Source: Apostichopus japonicus
Taxonomy: Eukaryota > Echinodermata > Holothuroidea > Aspidochirotida > Stichopodidae
DNA length: 64,000 bases
Assembly: GCF_037975245.1 (NCBI RefSeq)
Contig: NC_092566.1
Location: 16,471,001 to 16,535,000, forward strand
Direction of reading: 5' to 3'
In this document: piece by piece, positions 11,901-20,439 of the stretch
Position numbering within the stretch: position 1 is the first letter of the stretch
How the letters are laid out: the number at the start of each line of letters is the position of its first letter
The notes under the pieces: model-generated
Told to the model about the DNA's origin: nothing
Databases searched by the model: none
Seen by the model: the letters and a program-made list of their open reading frames with translations, nothing else
Made by a program: the position numbers and the translations under genes

Positions 11901-14900
11901 CTTTCTTTTTCTGGTGTGCAACTTACATTTCGGGCTACTTACCCTGGATCACACGTTAACTCAATACAAAACTGCAGTGAAGAATCTTCTAACGGTAAAT
12001 GCTCCTTTCCTCTTCCAGAAATGTTCCCATAGCTTATTGCCGGTGGTTACATTGATTAGTGTAACAGGTGCAAAGTGAACTTGAAAAGTTTGGGTTCATT
12101 TCTCAGTTATTAGAAAAAAGGAAATTGGTTCAAATTGGCAACAGATTTGTTGTTTGCTTACTTTAATCTTGCTTGTGATATGATAATACTTAATTTAATG
12201 CAGTATTTCATCCAGCCTTATATGGTGTTCTCTCTTATAATTAGCGTATCACCCTTTGGCCATGAGAGTTTGCGATGAGGATGGATGGGAGGAACCAGTA
12301 CTCACAACATGTTACACTCCAGAAGACGCGGCACATGCGGTGGAGAGAATTACCAATGTGAGTGTCTTAAGTTACATCGCTCGATGTGGACACTTAATTT
12401 CCCCAGCTCTGCTTTAAAATGAATAGAATGAAAACAGTACGATGGCTTTCGAGATGGACGCGTGTATTTCATGACATCGATTCTGTTGTCAATGATGTCA
12501 TGCAACTCTTTGACTTGCCACCATCTCCTTACCACCTGCTTCGCCTGCTCTCAATAACCACTATGATGTCAAGTTATATATTTAATCATATTCCAGTGTT
12601 TTAATTATAGGCTGCCTTTGAAAGAGATCGACGGGCATAATTTTATACGTTTGATTTTTTTCTTTACAATATTAAATTAAAATTTAGTTACCATAGTCCC
12701 AGTGATCATTTTAATAGCAATACATTGACTTATCTCGCAGACGACTGTAACTGAGGAAAATGTCGATGAGGTTGCCAGCGATCTAGCACTTGTAACAACT
12801 CAGACGGAAGATCTTGACGTATCACAGGTAGAAGATGTAGCCGAGTCATTACGGGACATTGCTAATGTCAATAGTTCTTCAATAGAAGTAAGTTATGCCT
12901 GACATTAGGTGCAATTCATTGTTTATGTCTATGAGAGGGCGTTGTGGTAAATTGGTTAAGGCAGTGAACTTGTGATCTAAGGGTAACAGGTTCGAGGTAA
13001 CTTCTAAATATAGTTGCGTCCGCCGGTTTGCGGCTGCACCCTATGGGAAGTCCCCCAGGGGACACGTGGCTGTGGTGCACTTTGGTGCCGCAGGAGAGAT
13101 TGTTTGAATTGTGCACACTTTGGTGTGTAGGCGTGACAAGTTACCAATGACCAGGGCTAAGTTACACATCCGGGACAGCAAGTTTGCGTATGAGGATGTG
13201 CATTAACCAAGAAACAAGAATCTACGCTTGTAAAGCTGTGAAGATGTTCGTTATTTACCTGTTTTTACGTTTATCTTAAATAATGGTATCCTATCATAGA
13301 CTTATTTTGCTGAATTGAATTTTTATTTGTGAAATCAGAGATAGCAGTTTGAACGCATTAGATCCATCGCCGCAGGTTACCATTTATATCAAAAGAGAAA
13401 CCATTTACCACTGTCAATCTCCGCTCAGTTGCATAAACTTCGATGTCAATGGCCTCTTATGGAAATATTTTGCGTCCAGATAATGCCGGCATTAGCCGAA
13501 GATTTTAGTGTGTAGCACCGATTACATGCGCATGGCTCAGTTTCCATCGTTAAAATTCAACGGTCAAATTTAATATCAGTATTTCATTAACTAATATTTC
13601 TGATTTAGAGCATATGAAAGGATTTTTTTTTTACAGAATCCCCTAATTTCACGATAAACATTACCCGCTCATTTATATTCATTTTAAAGGTTACAGAGTC
13701 CGTAGTAGGGACGGTGAACAACCTAATGGAAGTAAATGAAAGAAGTTTGGAACAAACTGTCGGATCTAGTAGTGTCATTGTATCCTTGGAACAGCAAATA
13801 TCTAATGTTCAAAAAAATCCTAACAACTTTACGGACGTACAACATAACGTTGGCGTTCAAGCAGTTAAGTTAGACCCAGACATAACCAAGGCGGTCACAT
13901 TTATCAATTTACCGCCAAGTAATACTACTGGCCGAGATGCTTTGAATGCTGATCTTGCCGAGGAAAACACACGGCTATTTAACAATAAGCAGGAAGTACG
14001 AACAGATAACAGCACAACATCGATTTATGTACCATCAAAGATATTGGAACTAGCATTAGAAGGTAAAGATCACTATTGAAGCGACGTATTTATACTATTA
14101 ATTTACGACGAAGTATCACTGCAAACGTCGATCTCAATCAAACGTCAGTCATGTCAATTCTTTCTTCAAAACCCATTTCACAATATACTAATCATTTTAC
14201 AATATTGAATTAACAATGAACGATGTATATTGGACAAACAATTGAGAGGCTGTCACAAAAAAACGTAATCAACAATCTTGGGAATTTAATTTACTGTTCA
14301 TTTGAGAAGATTCATTTTGCAAGATGTTTCGCATGAAATTACATATAGAACCAAAGAAACATGTCATAATTTGAGTCCAATGTTTTGTTTTATTTCCCTA
14401 AATCATAAATACTCATATATACCTTGTGCAAAATCTTAGAAAGTAATTATTAACGTTTTTCCTGTTTCAGTTGATCCAACTATTACTCACGTTCCAATTA
14501 GCTTCTTCATTTACAAGGATTCCCGATTATTTCAAACGAGTCAGGTATCATCGACTTCTGCACCCGAGAAAGACAATATCAAGAATAGACAAGAAATTGC
14601 AAGTCAAGTTATTGCAGCGACCTTAGAGGTAGCTAACGTTGTCATTAAGGATCTACCGCCTGGAGATTCTATCGTTACGAGGTTTACAATAGCACCCGTA
14701 AGTCCATATAGGGCATTTACTGTCCACTAAATACAAAGTAAACACTTGCATTATTCATAACGAATTCTAGCATTGTCGTGTAACTAATATCTATCCAACA
14801 TTCTGTCGCATACTTGTTTAAGATGCATAAGTGTTTAGTTTATAGAGAAATACACAATTACTGTTAACAATTCACGTGGACCTGCAGTTCCTGGTTAAAG

Positions 14901-17900
14901 CTGAAACATTTCTTCTAACAAATATCTTAATGCACTTCAAATGTTCAAGAAAATAAGAAATATGTTTATATCTTTGGTTATAACTTGTGAAGAAAAGTCA
15001 ACTCTATCAAAAGAGACGTAATATCTTGGTTTTTTTTTTAAATTATTTAGCATCTAGGACAAAACGAAGTTGTAAAAGAAGAAAAGTGTGTCTTCTGGTC
15101 AGTTTCAGAGGATGGCAAACAAGGAACATGGTCCGCTGAAGGTTGCACATTAACCAAAGACAAGAATCAGACAGTGTGCACATGTAACCATCTTACGAGC
15201 TTCGCCGTGCTCGTCGTAAGTTACGTATTAGACAAAAGAAAAATGCAGGCATTGACACGTTCTATGAGTTGTGTTGACGTGTAGCTTAACGTAATTTGAG
15301 TTTATACGTTAATCCATAGTTAATGTAAGGTAATATACTTAATTCACCTTGATTTAACCGTTCTTTAGCCTACGTCTGAAGTCGCAACATAACGCTCCTA
15401 TATTTCTAGGTTTAATCATATGCCCTTCTCTATAGATAACTTTGATATATGTTACTGAATGAAATTTAGTCACGGACTGTGATGGATTGTCTATGAAGAA
15501 CAATTTGTGCTCATGCGCATATCAAATGTATAATGTATAATCCCCGCTGCCTGGGCAATCAGGATGCTTTGCCCCAACCTTATCTGAGGAATCATTCGAG
15601 CGTAACTAGTTTGAATTTGTATTTATTTCTACACTTGTCTACAGGGAATTGGCTCAGATCTTCCAGAAGCCCTTTCAATTATAACCGTGGTAGGGTCATC
15701 TCTTTCGATAAGTGGCTTAATTCTTTGCATCTCATCATTATCACTAATAGGGTAAGTGCATTATTTTCTCAGCTTGAAAGTACCTTCTATTTGTGTGAGG
15801 TTCCGGTATCAATCTGGTAAATGACTCAGTCTTCGTCTTCTTGATTCTAATAACAGGAACATTCCAAATCCCATGCAATACTGTACTATAAAATAGGAGA
15901 TTCCTCATTAAATTTATCTCATATATATATACTTAAATTGGTTACTGAGTTTCAAAACACAAAGTTTGAATATTATATACGATAATAATGTTTAATATAT
16001 CATTATTACGATAGTGGAAGTAAACTTATATTGTCTACGTTAATGTTTTTTCTCTCGAACATATCATGGTCTGATGTAGCTCAATGAATCGAATGTTGTT
16101 AGGTTCTTGAAGTAAAGTATTGACCCTAATAAACTTAAATTTGTCAGTTAGCATTGACTTACTTATTCAATTACTTTAAAATACGCCGATATTTAACAAA
16201 CATTTTAATCCTCCACTTGGCGTATTAATTTTGTAAAGAAATCGCGGATTTTTGTCGTCATACGGGACTTGGTAAATTGTATTGATTCATATTGATTTAT
16301 ATTTCCGTTCTTACAGAGGACTACGAACGAAGCAAGCATCACAAATCCATCTCAATCTTTGCCTGTGCTTGTTAGCTTTCTACGTAGTTTTCCTGGTGGG
16401 AGATTTCGTCATCGACAAGCCAAGACATTGCAAAAATATTGCTACAACGATACACTACTTATGTTTGACGACTGTAGCGTGGATGTCTGTAGAAGCATTG
16501 CACATGTACTTGCTGTTTGTCAAATTTAAAACACCCAAATTGTTTCAGTTGAAACTAAAGTATTTTGTTTCCGTGTCTGCTGTGTCCGTATACGGTATGT
16601 ATTGTGTGAAGTATTTTGTTACATTTCCATTTCATGCTAATGAAAATTTCGTGTTTTGTTCTCTGAAGTTTCAAACTGCATTGTTAAAAGTTTAGTTTTC
16701 ACTTTCTGAAGGAAAAAAAGTGATGATCGCTCTTTGGCTGAGTCACTGTAATCATACCAATTTACGCTTTCCTTACAGAATACCAATTAATGAAACTCTT
16801 ACCGAATAAAGGTTAATTGAATTCCATAATACGTTACTAAATTATTGTCCCAAAACAGACTTTTGTCTTGGAGACAGTGATATCATATCAAAGTGATCCA
16901 CAATGAAAAGTTTTGCATTTTATTTCTAGCTAATGCATTGTCAGAATTGATAAATTTTCTGTTATGAAAGTTGTATCATTGATTTGGATTACAATTAACA
17001 TTAAAATGTGTGTTATTTTTATTGACTAACATGCTAAACGACACTAACGTAGAACTTTCATCAGTTCGTCTAGTCAGGGTGCAGTGTGCTTTTCGTCGTG
17101 TTACTTATCTATAGTGAAATCACTATCACCTTCCGTTTCAAAATTCAATTATTTCTAATTAGATGCATCGTTAGGAAGCGATAAATGTCAGATCAATAAA
17201 ACATGTGATTAAGGTTGTAACATATAAATTGATCATATGTATCGGAAGCACTGTGCTTCTTAAACAGGTGAATGGTTCACCTGAAGGGTGAATGAAGTTA
17301 TCGTGGGGTGAATAAAACTAGAGGGATGAATGAGAGTGACTGAAACAGAAAGGGTGGATGACTTAATTTACTCAGATATCTATATGTTCTTTTATACAAA
17401 AACATGTTGGGATAAAGATTCAAGGGTGAAACTACACTGAAATAGTTTAAGACACATTGTATCACAGTCATAATAGCATAAAGATGAGAAAAGGGTAATG
17501 AAAACCCTATAGTATCTTGCTTCTGTGCCAATATTCAGTTGGTTGTGACTTCGAAATTTTAATTTCCCAGTGTTCTTATATTTCATGAAAATTATCATTC
17601 TGATAACTTACTTCAATGAACGAATCTGTTGAGGAATAATTTGTTTATACAATTTTGATTTTATTTTGCTGTAAAACGAAACATTAATTTTGTATGTTTT
17701 TATCTCTGTTTACTTCATTATCAATATTTAAAGACCAAATTTAAACGATGTAAATTTTCCTCCAAAGGCCTGTGCTTGATCCCTGTTTTGAGTGTGCTCT
17801 TCCTTTCATCTCAAGAAGTAGATGGATAGTAAGTTGTTTTGTTGTTGTCAAAATCTCATAATAGTTCCATTTATATAATTTGTTTTAAATAACAACATTC

Positions 17901-18844
17901 GAATATATGTAGAATGAGATATTGTAGCGTAAAGCTTCTTCAATATCTTGCCCAACAACTGTGCAAGAGCAATATAATTGGACCTTTTGATCAAGATTGT
18001 TATGTTTATTTGTTATTCAATATGAAGAACAGTAGTTCAATAGCTTGTCATGGGTAAGGTATTCGGGGTTTTTTCTTACTGTTTTAATATCAAGTAATGA
18101 AAAATGCAGCGTTAAATTAGATGACAAATTCAATATACTATGTCGAATTCCGTTTTCTGTTAATGGTATTGCAAACTTAATGCGTTTAACTACTCAAATA
18201 TTGTTAACATTTAATTTGAAGAGAAAGTATGTTATGATAACATAACAAATTCAATTTGACAAAGATCTTCAAGGAATATTACTGGTGATACATGATACAT
18301 GTGGATTCATATCTGGTCACATTAGAAGAATATTTGGTAATCTGAAGTATTTTATTGTTTCATACTTCACAGTTGTTTTTTGCCCTCGGGTCAAGGACTA
18401 CTTTTTGGACTTATTTTGGAAGTACTGGTAATGGTCTTGTTTAACTTGGTTGTATTTGGTCTTCTTCTTCGTAACATCGTCTTTCGTCCGATAATGTCAA
18501 GTAATGCCAAGGGATACAAGAAGAAAGAGATGTTCTCAAGGTTACAGCAGTTCGTCGTATTCTGGTTTCTCCTAGGAATGTCATGGACTTTTGGTTTTTT
18601 GGCAATGATTCCTAACCGAGAGTCTGTTGTATTTGAATATTTGTTTTGCCTGTTTACGTCCCTTCAAGGATTCTTCTTATTCATTTTCATCTGCTTGAAA
18701 AACCCAGAGGTGGTAAATAGATTCAAGAAAACTAGGGCCTACCTTAGTGAATGGAGTAACGAGAAGAATGAATCTAGCCTTAAGACATTTCGTACAGGTG
18801 AAAGTAACTCCACACAACGAGCTGCACAGTCAAGCGAACTATAA
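937..18844 (+). CDS. Gene A: adhesion G-protein-coupled receptor with LDLa/CUB/CCP ectodomain (5' partial, multi-exon)
   Basis: Exons read: 937-1280 (CUB, frameshifted), 1825-1944 (LDLa), 2203-2547 (CUB), 6290-6406 (LDLa), 9356-9703 (CUB), 10979-11167 and 11317-11505 (CCP), 11869-11994 and 12245-12357 (HormR-like), 12741-12887, 13690-14062 and 14471-14697 (GAIN), 15051-15215 (GPS), 15645-15751, 16317-16594, 17768-17828 and 18373-18844 (7TM, tail, stop TAA). Phases join without conflict from 1825 to the stop. The GPS keeps the cleavage context HLT-S with its paired Cys/Trp pattern. In this family the receptor self-cleaves there, and the new N-terminus acts as a tethered agonist in the plasma membrane. 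The ligand is unknown; CUB, LDLa and CCP modules usually bind extracellular proteins. There is no start codon in the window. The 344-nt first CUB exon breaks the frame if used, so either it is skipped, or the allele is damaged, or it is a sequence error. Subfamily not assigned. Confidence 0.85.
1825..1944 (+). CDS. LDLa exon 1 of gene A
   Basis: The exon is 120 nt, phase 1-1, with acceptor CATCAG and donor GTTAGT. It encodes an LDL-receptor class A repeat with the order C-F-x-C-x-x-G-x-C-I and CD....NC..G.D. The usual acidic end with a sixth cysteine (SDE..C) is replaced by a Thr/Ser-rich end, leaving five cysteines. LDLa repeats normally fold around Ca2+; here some Ca2+ ligands remain but the final Glu does not. 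Confidence 0.75.
2203..2547 (+). CDS. CUB exon 2 of gene A (intact)
   Basis: The exon is 345 nt, phase 1-1, acceptor ending at 2202 and donor GTAAGA at 2548. It keeps the CUB signature: QEEVYIAPDG, LLLTIEYF, YLRVGNG and the closing GGFSGFVEPVN strand. Only one cysteine is present (YPCN), whereas CUB domains usually carry four. This copy gives the reference frame that exposes the deletion in exon 1. Confidence 0.8.
3091..3165 (+). pseudogene. Truncated CUB exon remnant
   Basis: About 75 bp match the last part of the CUB exons (the CACATCGGATA... and GGTTTCAGCGG region). An extra T breaks the frame, and the donor has become TTTGAC. It lies next to intron sequence with no acceptor of its own, so it is dead. 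Confidence 0.65.
3335..3404. repeat. (TA)n microsatellite at the left edge of the Penelope-like element
   Basis: About 70 bp of almost pure TA with one interrupting C directly abut the outer end of the left inverted arm of the Penelope-like element. Confidence 0.9.
3649..4068 (-). pseudogene. GIY-YIG endonuclease fragment of the Penelope-like element (left arm)
   Basis: A 139-residue open frame carries the GIY-YIG core in the Penelope form: INVIYIFYC, a CVLC pair, then NYVGETGSR and R.RFNNHK. It continues open to a natural-looking end (FYKHM). This arm lacks the 2-base expansion that breaks the same frame in the right arm. It has no reverse transcriptase of its own, so it cannot move alone. 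Confidence 0.8.
4289..5511 (+). pseudogene. Penelope-like reverse transcriptase plus GIY-YIG domain (broken)
   Basis: From 4289 the frame reads VSSLYTNIPHDEG, then an in-frame TAG at 4442, then GTAMGTKMAPCYANIFM, YIDDIFFVW and SFLDV, ending at 5314 with the FPCGKPRCQIC linker. The nuclease continues in another frame from about 5248 (NVIYIFYCVLC, NYVGETGSR) and stops at 5511. There are three lesions: the stop at 4442, the frame change near 5260 (also present in the left arm) and a net +2 in an A-run near 5440 (absent from the left arm). The 5' part of the element is missing. Non-functional as read. Confidence 0.82.
5951..5981. repeat. (TA)n microsatellite at the right edge of the Penelope-like element
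   Basis: About 30 bp of TA repeat lie some 35 bp outside the right inverted arm, mirroring the tract at 3335-3404. Confidence 0.85.
6290..6406 (+). CDS. LDLa exon 2 of gene A
   Basis: The exon is 117 nt, phase 1-1, acceptor CCACAG and donor GTAAGT at 6407. The order of cysteines is QC, NC, AC, GC, NC, again five with no sixth and no SDE motif (NGLDT instead). The shared loss with LDLa exon 1 suggests that the five-cysteine form is the family's own version rather than random decay. Confidence 0.75.
7745..8126. mobile_element. hAT-type MITE, 382 bp, with perfect 8-bp target duplication
   Basis: Termini CAGTGGCGGAGC (left) and its inverse (right) bound 382 bp without coding capacity. The 8 bp CGCGGCGG occurs directly on both sides (7737-7744 and 8127-8134). 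hAT transposases produce 8-bp duplications and favour CA..TG ends, so this is a clean insertion. The interrupted host sequence around it is itself repeat-like (CATAGGCGTAGGAGG...GGGGTGCAGCCCC). Confidence 0.85.
8482..8760. repeat. Copy of a GCGCCACC-core repeat shared by the hAT-like elements
   Basis: The block TCTAAGCG(G/T)AGCGCCACC followed by GGTTGGCGCG and ACAAGAAAATTT appears near 7105-7155, 7810-7860 and 8535-8585, in different surrounding elements. A shortened echo lies near 8640-8690. It is a shared internal core, with short inverted halves able to pair. Confidence 0.6.
9040..9215. repeat. Polypyrimidine tract (~175 bp of C/T)
   Basis: The plus strand is nearly all C and T for about 175 bp before the right terminus of the composite element. 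Long homopyrimidine runs can adopt triplex (H-DNA) structures. The open frames it creates (Phe/Ser/Leu on plus, Lys/Glu/Arg on minus) are low-complexity artefacts. Confidence 0.8.
9356..9703 (+). CDS. CUB exon 3 of gene A
   Basis: The exon is 348 nt, phase 1-1, acceptor CTTACAG and donor GTAAGT at 9704. CUB landmarks: GGYPCKLQQEEFFIAPDG, LLTIEY, VLRIGNGND and FRGFVKSVN. As in CUB exon 2 there is a single cysteine in the YPC position. It is more diverged from exons 1 and 2 than they are from each other, so it predates the ~1267-bp duplication. Confidence 0.8.
10172..10271 (+). pseudogene. Dead LDLa exon
   Basis: The acceptor (CTGCAG) and donor (GTTGAC) positions are kept, but the exon is 100 nt instead of 117-120. 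Fragments LNCEK, FNCKNWACIS and NCSNGYD appear only by changing frame twice, and a TAG falls in the middle. It sits where the next LDLa of the alternating series would be expected. Confidence 0.65.
10749..10832 (+). pseudogene. Truncated CCP (sushi) exon copy
   Basis: About 85 bp match the 3' half of the CCP exon at 10979-11167 (the region encoding FNGNDSAVCLYGEW). They are followed by an intron copy that parallels 11168-11316. The 5' half with its acceptor is missing and the donor has changed. Confidence 0.65.
10979..11167 (+). CDS. CCP/sushi exon 1 of gene A
   Basis: The exon is 189 nt, phase 1-1, acceptor TACAAG and donor GTTAGT. It encodes a complement-control-protein module with the four-cysteine order C...MYEC...VCLYGEW...FC and the conserved Trp before the last cysteine. 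CCP modules are extracellular protein-binding units. Nearly identical in layout to the next exon. Confidence 0.8.
11317..11505 (+). CDS. CCP/sushi exon 2 of gene A
   Basis: The exon is 189 nt with the same phase and cysteine spacing as the previous exon, donor GTCAGT at 11506. The two exons and the introns before them repeat with a 338-bp period, a recent tandem duplication. Differences such as NLNGNTKAVCLYGMW show that they have begun to diverge. Confidence 0.8.
11869..12357 (+). CDS. HormR-like domain exons of gene A (11869-11994, 12245-12357)
   Basis: Two exons (126 and 113 nt) encode a four-cysteine unit ending A.RVC.EDGWEEP...TC, the usual signature of the hormone-receptor-like domain that precedes GAIN in adhesion GPCRs. 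The first half lacks the typical Trp, so it is a divergent form. Gene B has the same pair (123 and 113 nt). The second exon ends in phase 0, leading into the GAIN exons. Confidence 0.7.
12741..14697 (+). CDS. GAIN domain exons of gene A (12741-12887, 13690-14062, 14471-14697)
   Basis: Three exons of 147, 373 and 227 nt encode a mainly helical then beta-rich region (TESVVGTVNNLMEV, SSIYVPS-like strand, PISFFIYKDSRLF) typical of the GAIN fold before the GPS. Gene B has exons of 147, 373 and 224 nt with about half of the residues the same. GAIN is the autoproteolysis-inducing fold that holds the cleaved receptor halves together. Confidence 0.8.
12932..13215 (+). mobile_element. tRNA-derived SINE
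   Basis: The head starts GGGCGTTGTGGTAAATTGG with an A-box-like TGGTAAATTGGTTAAGGC, and a B-box-like GGTTCGAGG follows about 30 nt later. An unrelated body of about 220 bp comes next, with short inverted repeats (CCCTATGGG, CCCCCAGGGG). It lies in the intron between GAIN exons. No matching cloverleaf was found, so it is a SINE and not a tRNA gene. Confidence 0.65.
15051..15215 (+). CDS. GPS exon of gene A
   Basis: The exon is 165 nt, phase 0-0. Order: KCVFW...TWSAEGC...QTVCTCNHLTSFAVLV, with the four cysteines and two tryptophans of the GPCR proteolysis site. Cleavage in this family occurs between Leu and Thr of HLT; both residues and the preceding His are present, so self-cleavage is expected. 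The tethered agonist would begin TSFAVLV. Confidence 0.9.
15645..18844 (+). CDS. Seven-transmembrane exons of gene A
   Basis: Exon 15645-15751 carries TM1; 16317-16594 carries TM2, TM3 and the start of TM4; 17768-17828 the rest of TM4; 18373-18844 TM5-TM7 and the cytoplasmic tail. Family landmarks are ASQIHLNL in TM2, AWMSVEALHMY in TM3, LLGMSWTFGFLA in TM6 and LFCLFTSLQGFFLF in TM7. The tail is about 50 residues, Ser/Thr/Asn-rich, with no PDZ motif recognised. The TM1 exon is 12 nt shorter than in gene B. Confidence 0.88.
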
Positions 18845-19413
18845 AGTGACAAGTCTGAAAGGTTCATTAAACATCATGTACACTTCCAAACTTCATTACT
18901 TATTTTGCTATATAACCATCAAGTTAATCACACTGCTTTACTTTACTATACTACACGCATATCGTCAAAGTTTTGCTATATATTTGATAATGGACAACAA
19001 CAATATTATCCTTTTCCTTATTTTAGATGAATGAACATTTATTTAGGAAATTTTTTGAAACTTTTCTCCCACAAAGACTAGCAATGCGTCTTTTTTAGTT
19101 TGACTCGGAGACTTGTCCTTTCAAATTTAAATTCATTTACGTCTAATTCGAATAATGTTGAAATTGGTTAAGTTTGCACTAATCCTGGGGTGTTATACAC
19201 GATATCTAACGTAGAGGCATACGAAGTACAATCTGTTAACATCGGAGACCAAAGTTACATCAGGATTTCTTAAATTATGCGTAATCGTTATAATATAAAA
19301 GTGCCACTGGTTAATAGTAAGCAGACAAGTTTTCATTTTGTATCCAATTTATCTTTTAAATTACAGATTCTCCATTAATGTAATTTCACTTAAAGTTATT
19401 CATTTATTTTCAA

Positions 19414-19419
19414 AATAAA
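19414..19419 (+). promoter_or_regulatory. Candidate polyadenylation signal of gene A
   Basis: AATAAA lies about 570 bp after the stop codon, in AT-rich sequence without any other feature. Plausible end of the 3' UTR, unproven. Confidence 0.4.
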
Positions 19420-19899
19420 GAAATGTTTGAACACAGCGTAAAAAAAATTAGCGGCAAATAGTATCTCCTTTTTTAAATTTCTTGTATGAAGACAGTTACA
19501 ATTGGTGGCTTGAACATGAGCGTTTAAGATCCGATAGAAGTATCATATAATTTTTTTTTAGCAAAGCTTTCGACAAGGCATCAGTGAATAGTGTGTTGCA
19601 AGTCAAAACCCAACTACGGCAAAATAATTGCAGTATACAGAGACATTATACAACGACTTTGGGGGCTCTCAATCACTGCTTCTCTATTGGACACTTCCTT
19701 TCTCAAGAATCAATCGCTATGTTAAATTCACTCACCAGAAAAAAATCCACTTCACGACCGGTTTCGTCCTTTTGGGATATATCAGGCGAAGGTAGGAATC
19801 GAAAACACCGGACTTTCTCGCCACAGACCGAATAACGCAACACTCGACCACAGTAATTCAACTACTGTGAATGCGTATGAATAGCTATAAATAACTCTC
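19420..19899. other. Intergenic sequence between gene A and the satellite
   Basis: Nothing recognisable as a gene. An 83-codon open frame at 19584 has no similarity I can name and is probably chance or repeat-derived. Confidence 0.4.
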
Positions 19900-20439
19900 T
19901 ATGAGAGCGTATTACGCAAATGGTATGATTGTACAGGGTGCATCCCTTGTGCTCTTGAAACTGACAATTCATATCAATATTATTAATTTTCCTCTAAGAT
20001 ATGGACCTATTATCGCAGTTTTATTGCCTGGTTGGAAGCAGAATGGACCGCTCTATCACATAGGCCTGTTTAGGGAACAATTAAAAAACCACGATTTCGA
20101 CCAAATTTGAAAAAGACATATACTAAAAAGTCATATACCCTTACCAAAATGTCAAATTTCGACCAAAAATCGAATCTTTCCGATTTCGATGAGGATGGAT
20201 TATATCGATTCCCGTAACTCATATCTGTCGTTTAATCCATAAAAATCGGTTGACTAAGCTATAATTTTCTTAAAAATGACATTTGAACATTGATATCAAT
20301 ATTATTTCATTTTCCTATATGATATGGACCTATAATCGCAGTTTTATTGCCTGGTTGGTAACAGAATGGGCCGCTCTATCACATAGGTCTGTTTCGGGAA
20401 CAATTTCTTCTCGTGACAAAAGTCGGGAGTCATTTAAAT
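19900..20439. repeat. Left flank of the satellite: diverged monomers
   Basis: About 1.7 copies of a ~322-bp unit (GATATGGACCTATTATCGCAG..., repeated near 20000 and 20322) resemble the core monomer in order of motifs but are strongly diverged. They have CACGATTTCGACC in place of GTGATTTTGGCC and an extra TCGATTCCCGTAACTC block. The same variant returns at the right flank. Confidence 0.7.

Noticed and set aside
17267-17360. Degenerate GGGTGAATGA repeats in a gene A intron
   Set aside because: Only a few irregular copies; too weak to call a tandem repeat.
19584-19835. 83-codon frame between gene A and the satellite
   Set aside because: No recognisable domain, no splice or promoter support, and a repeat-like neighbourhood.
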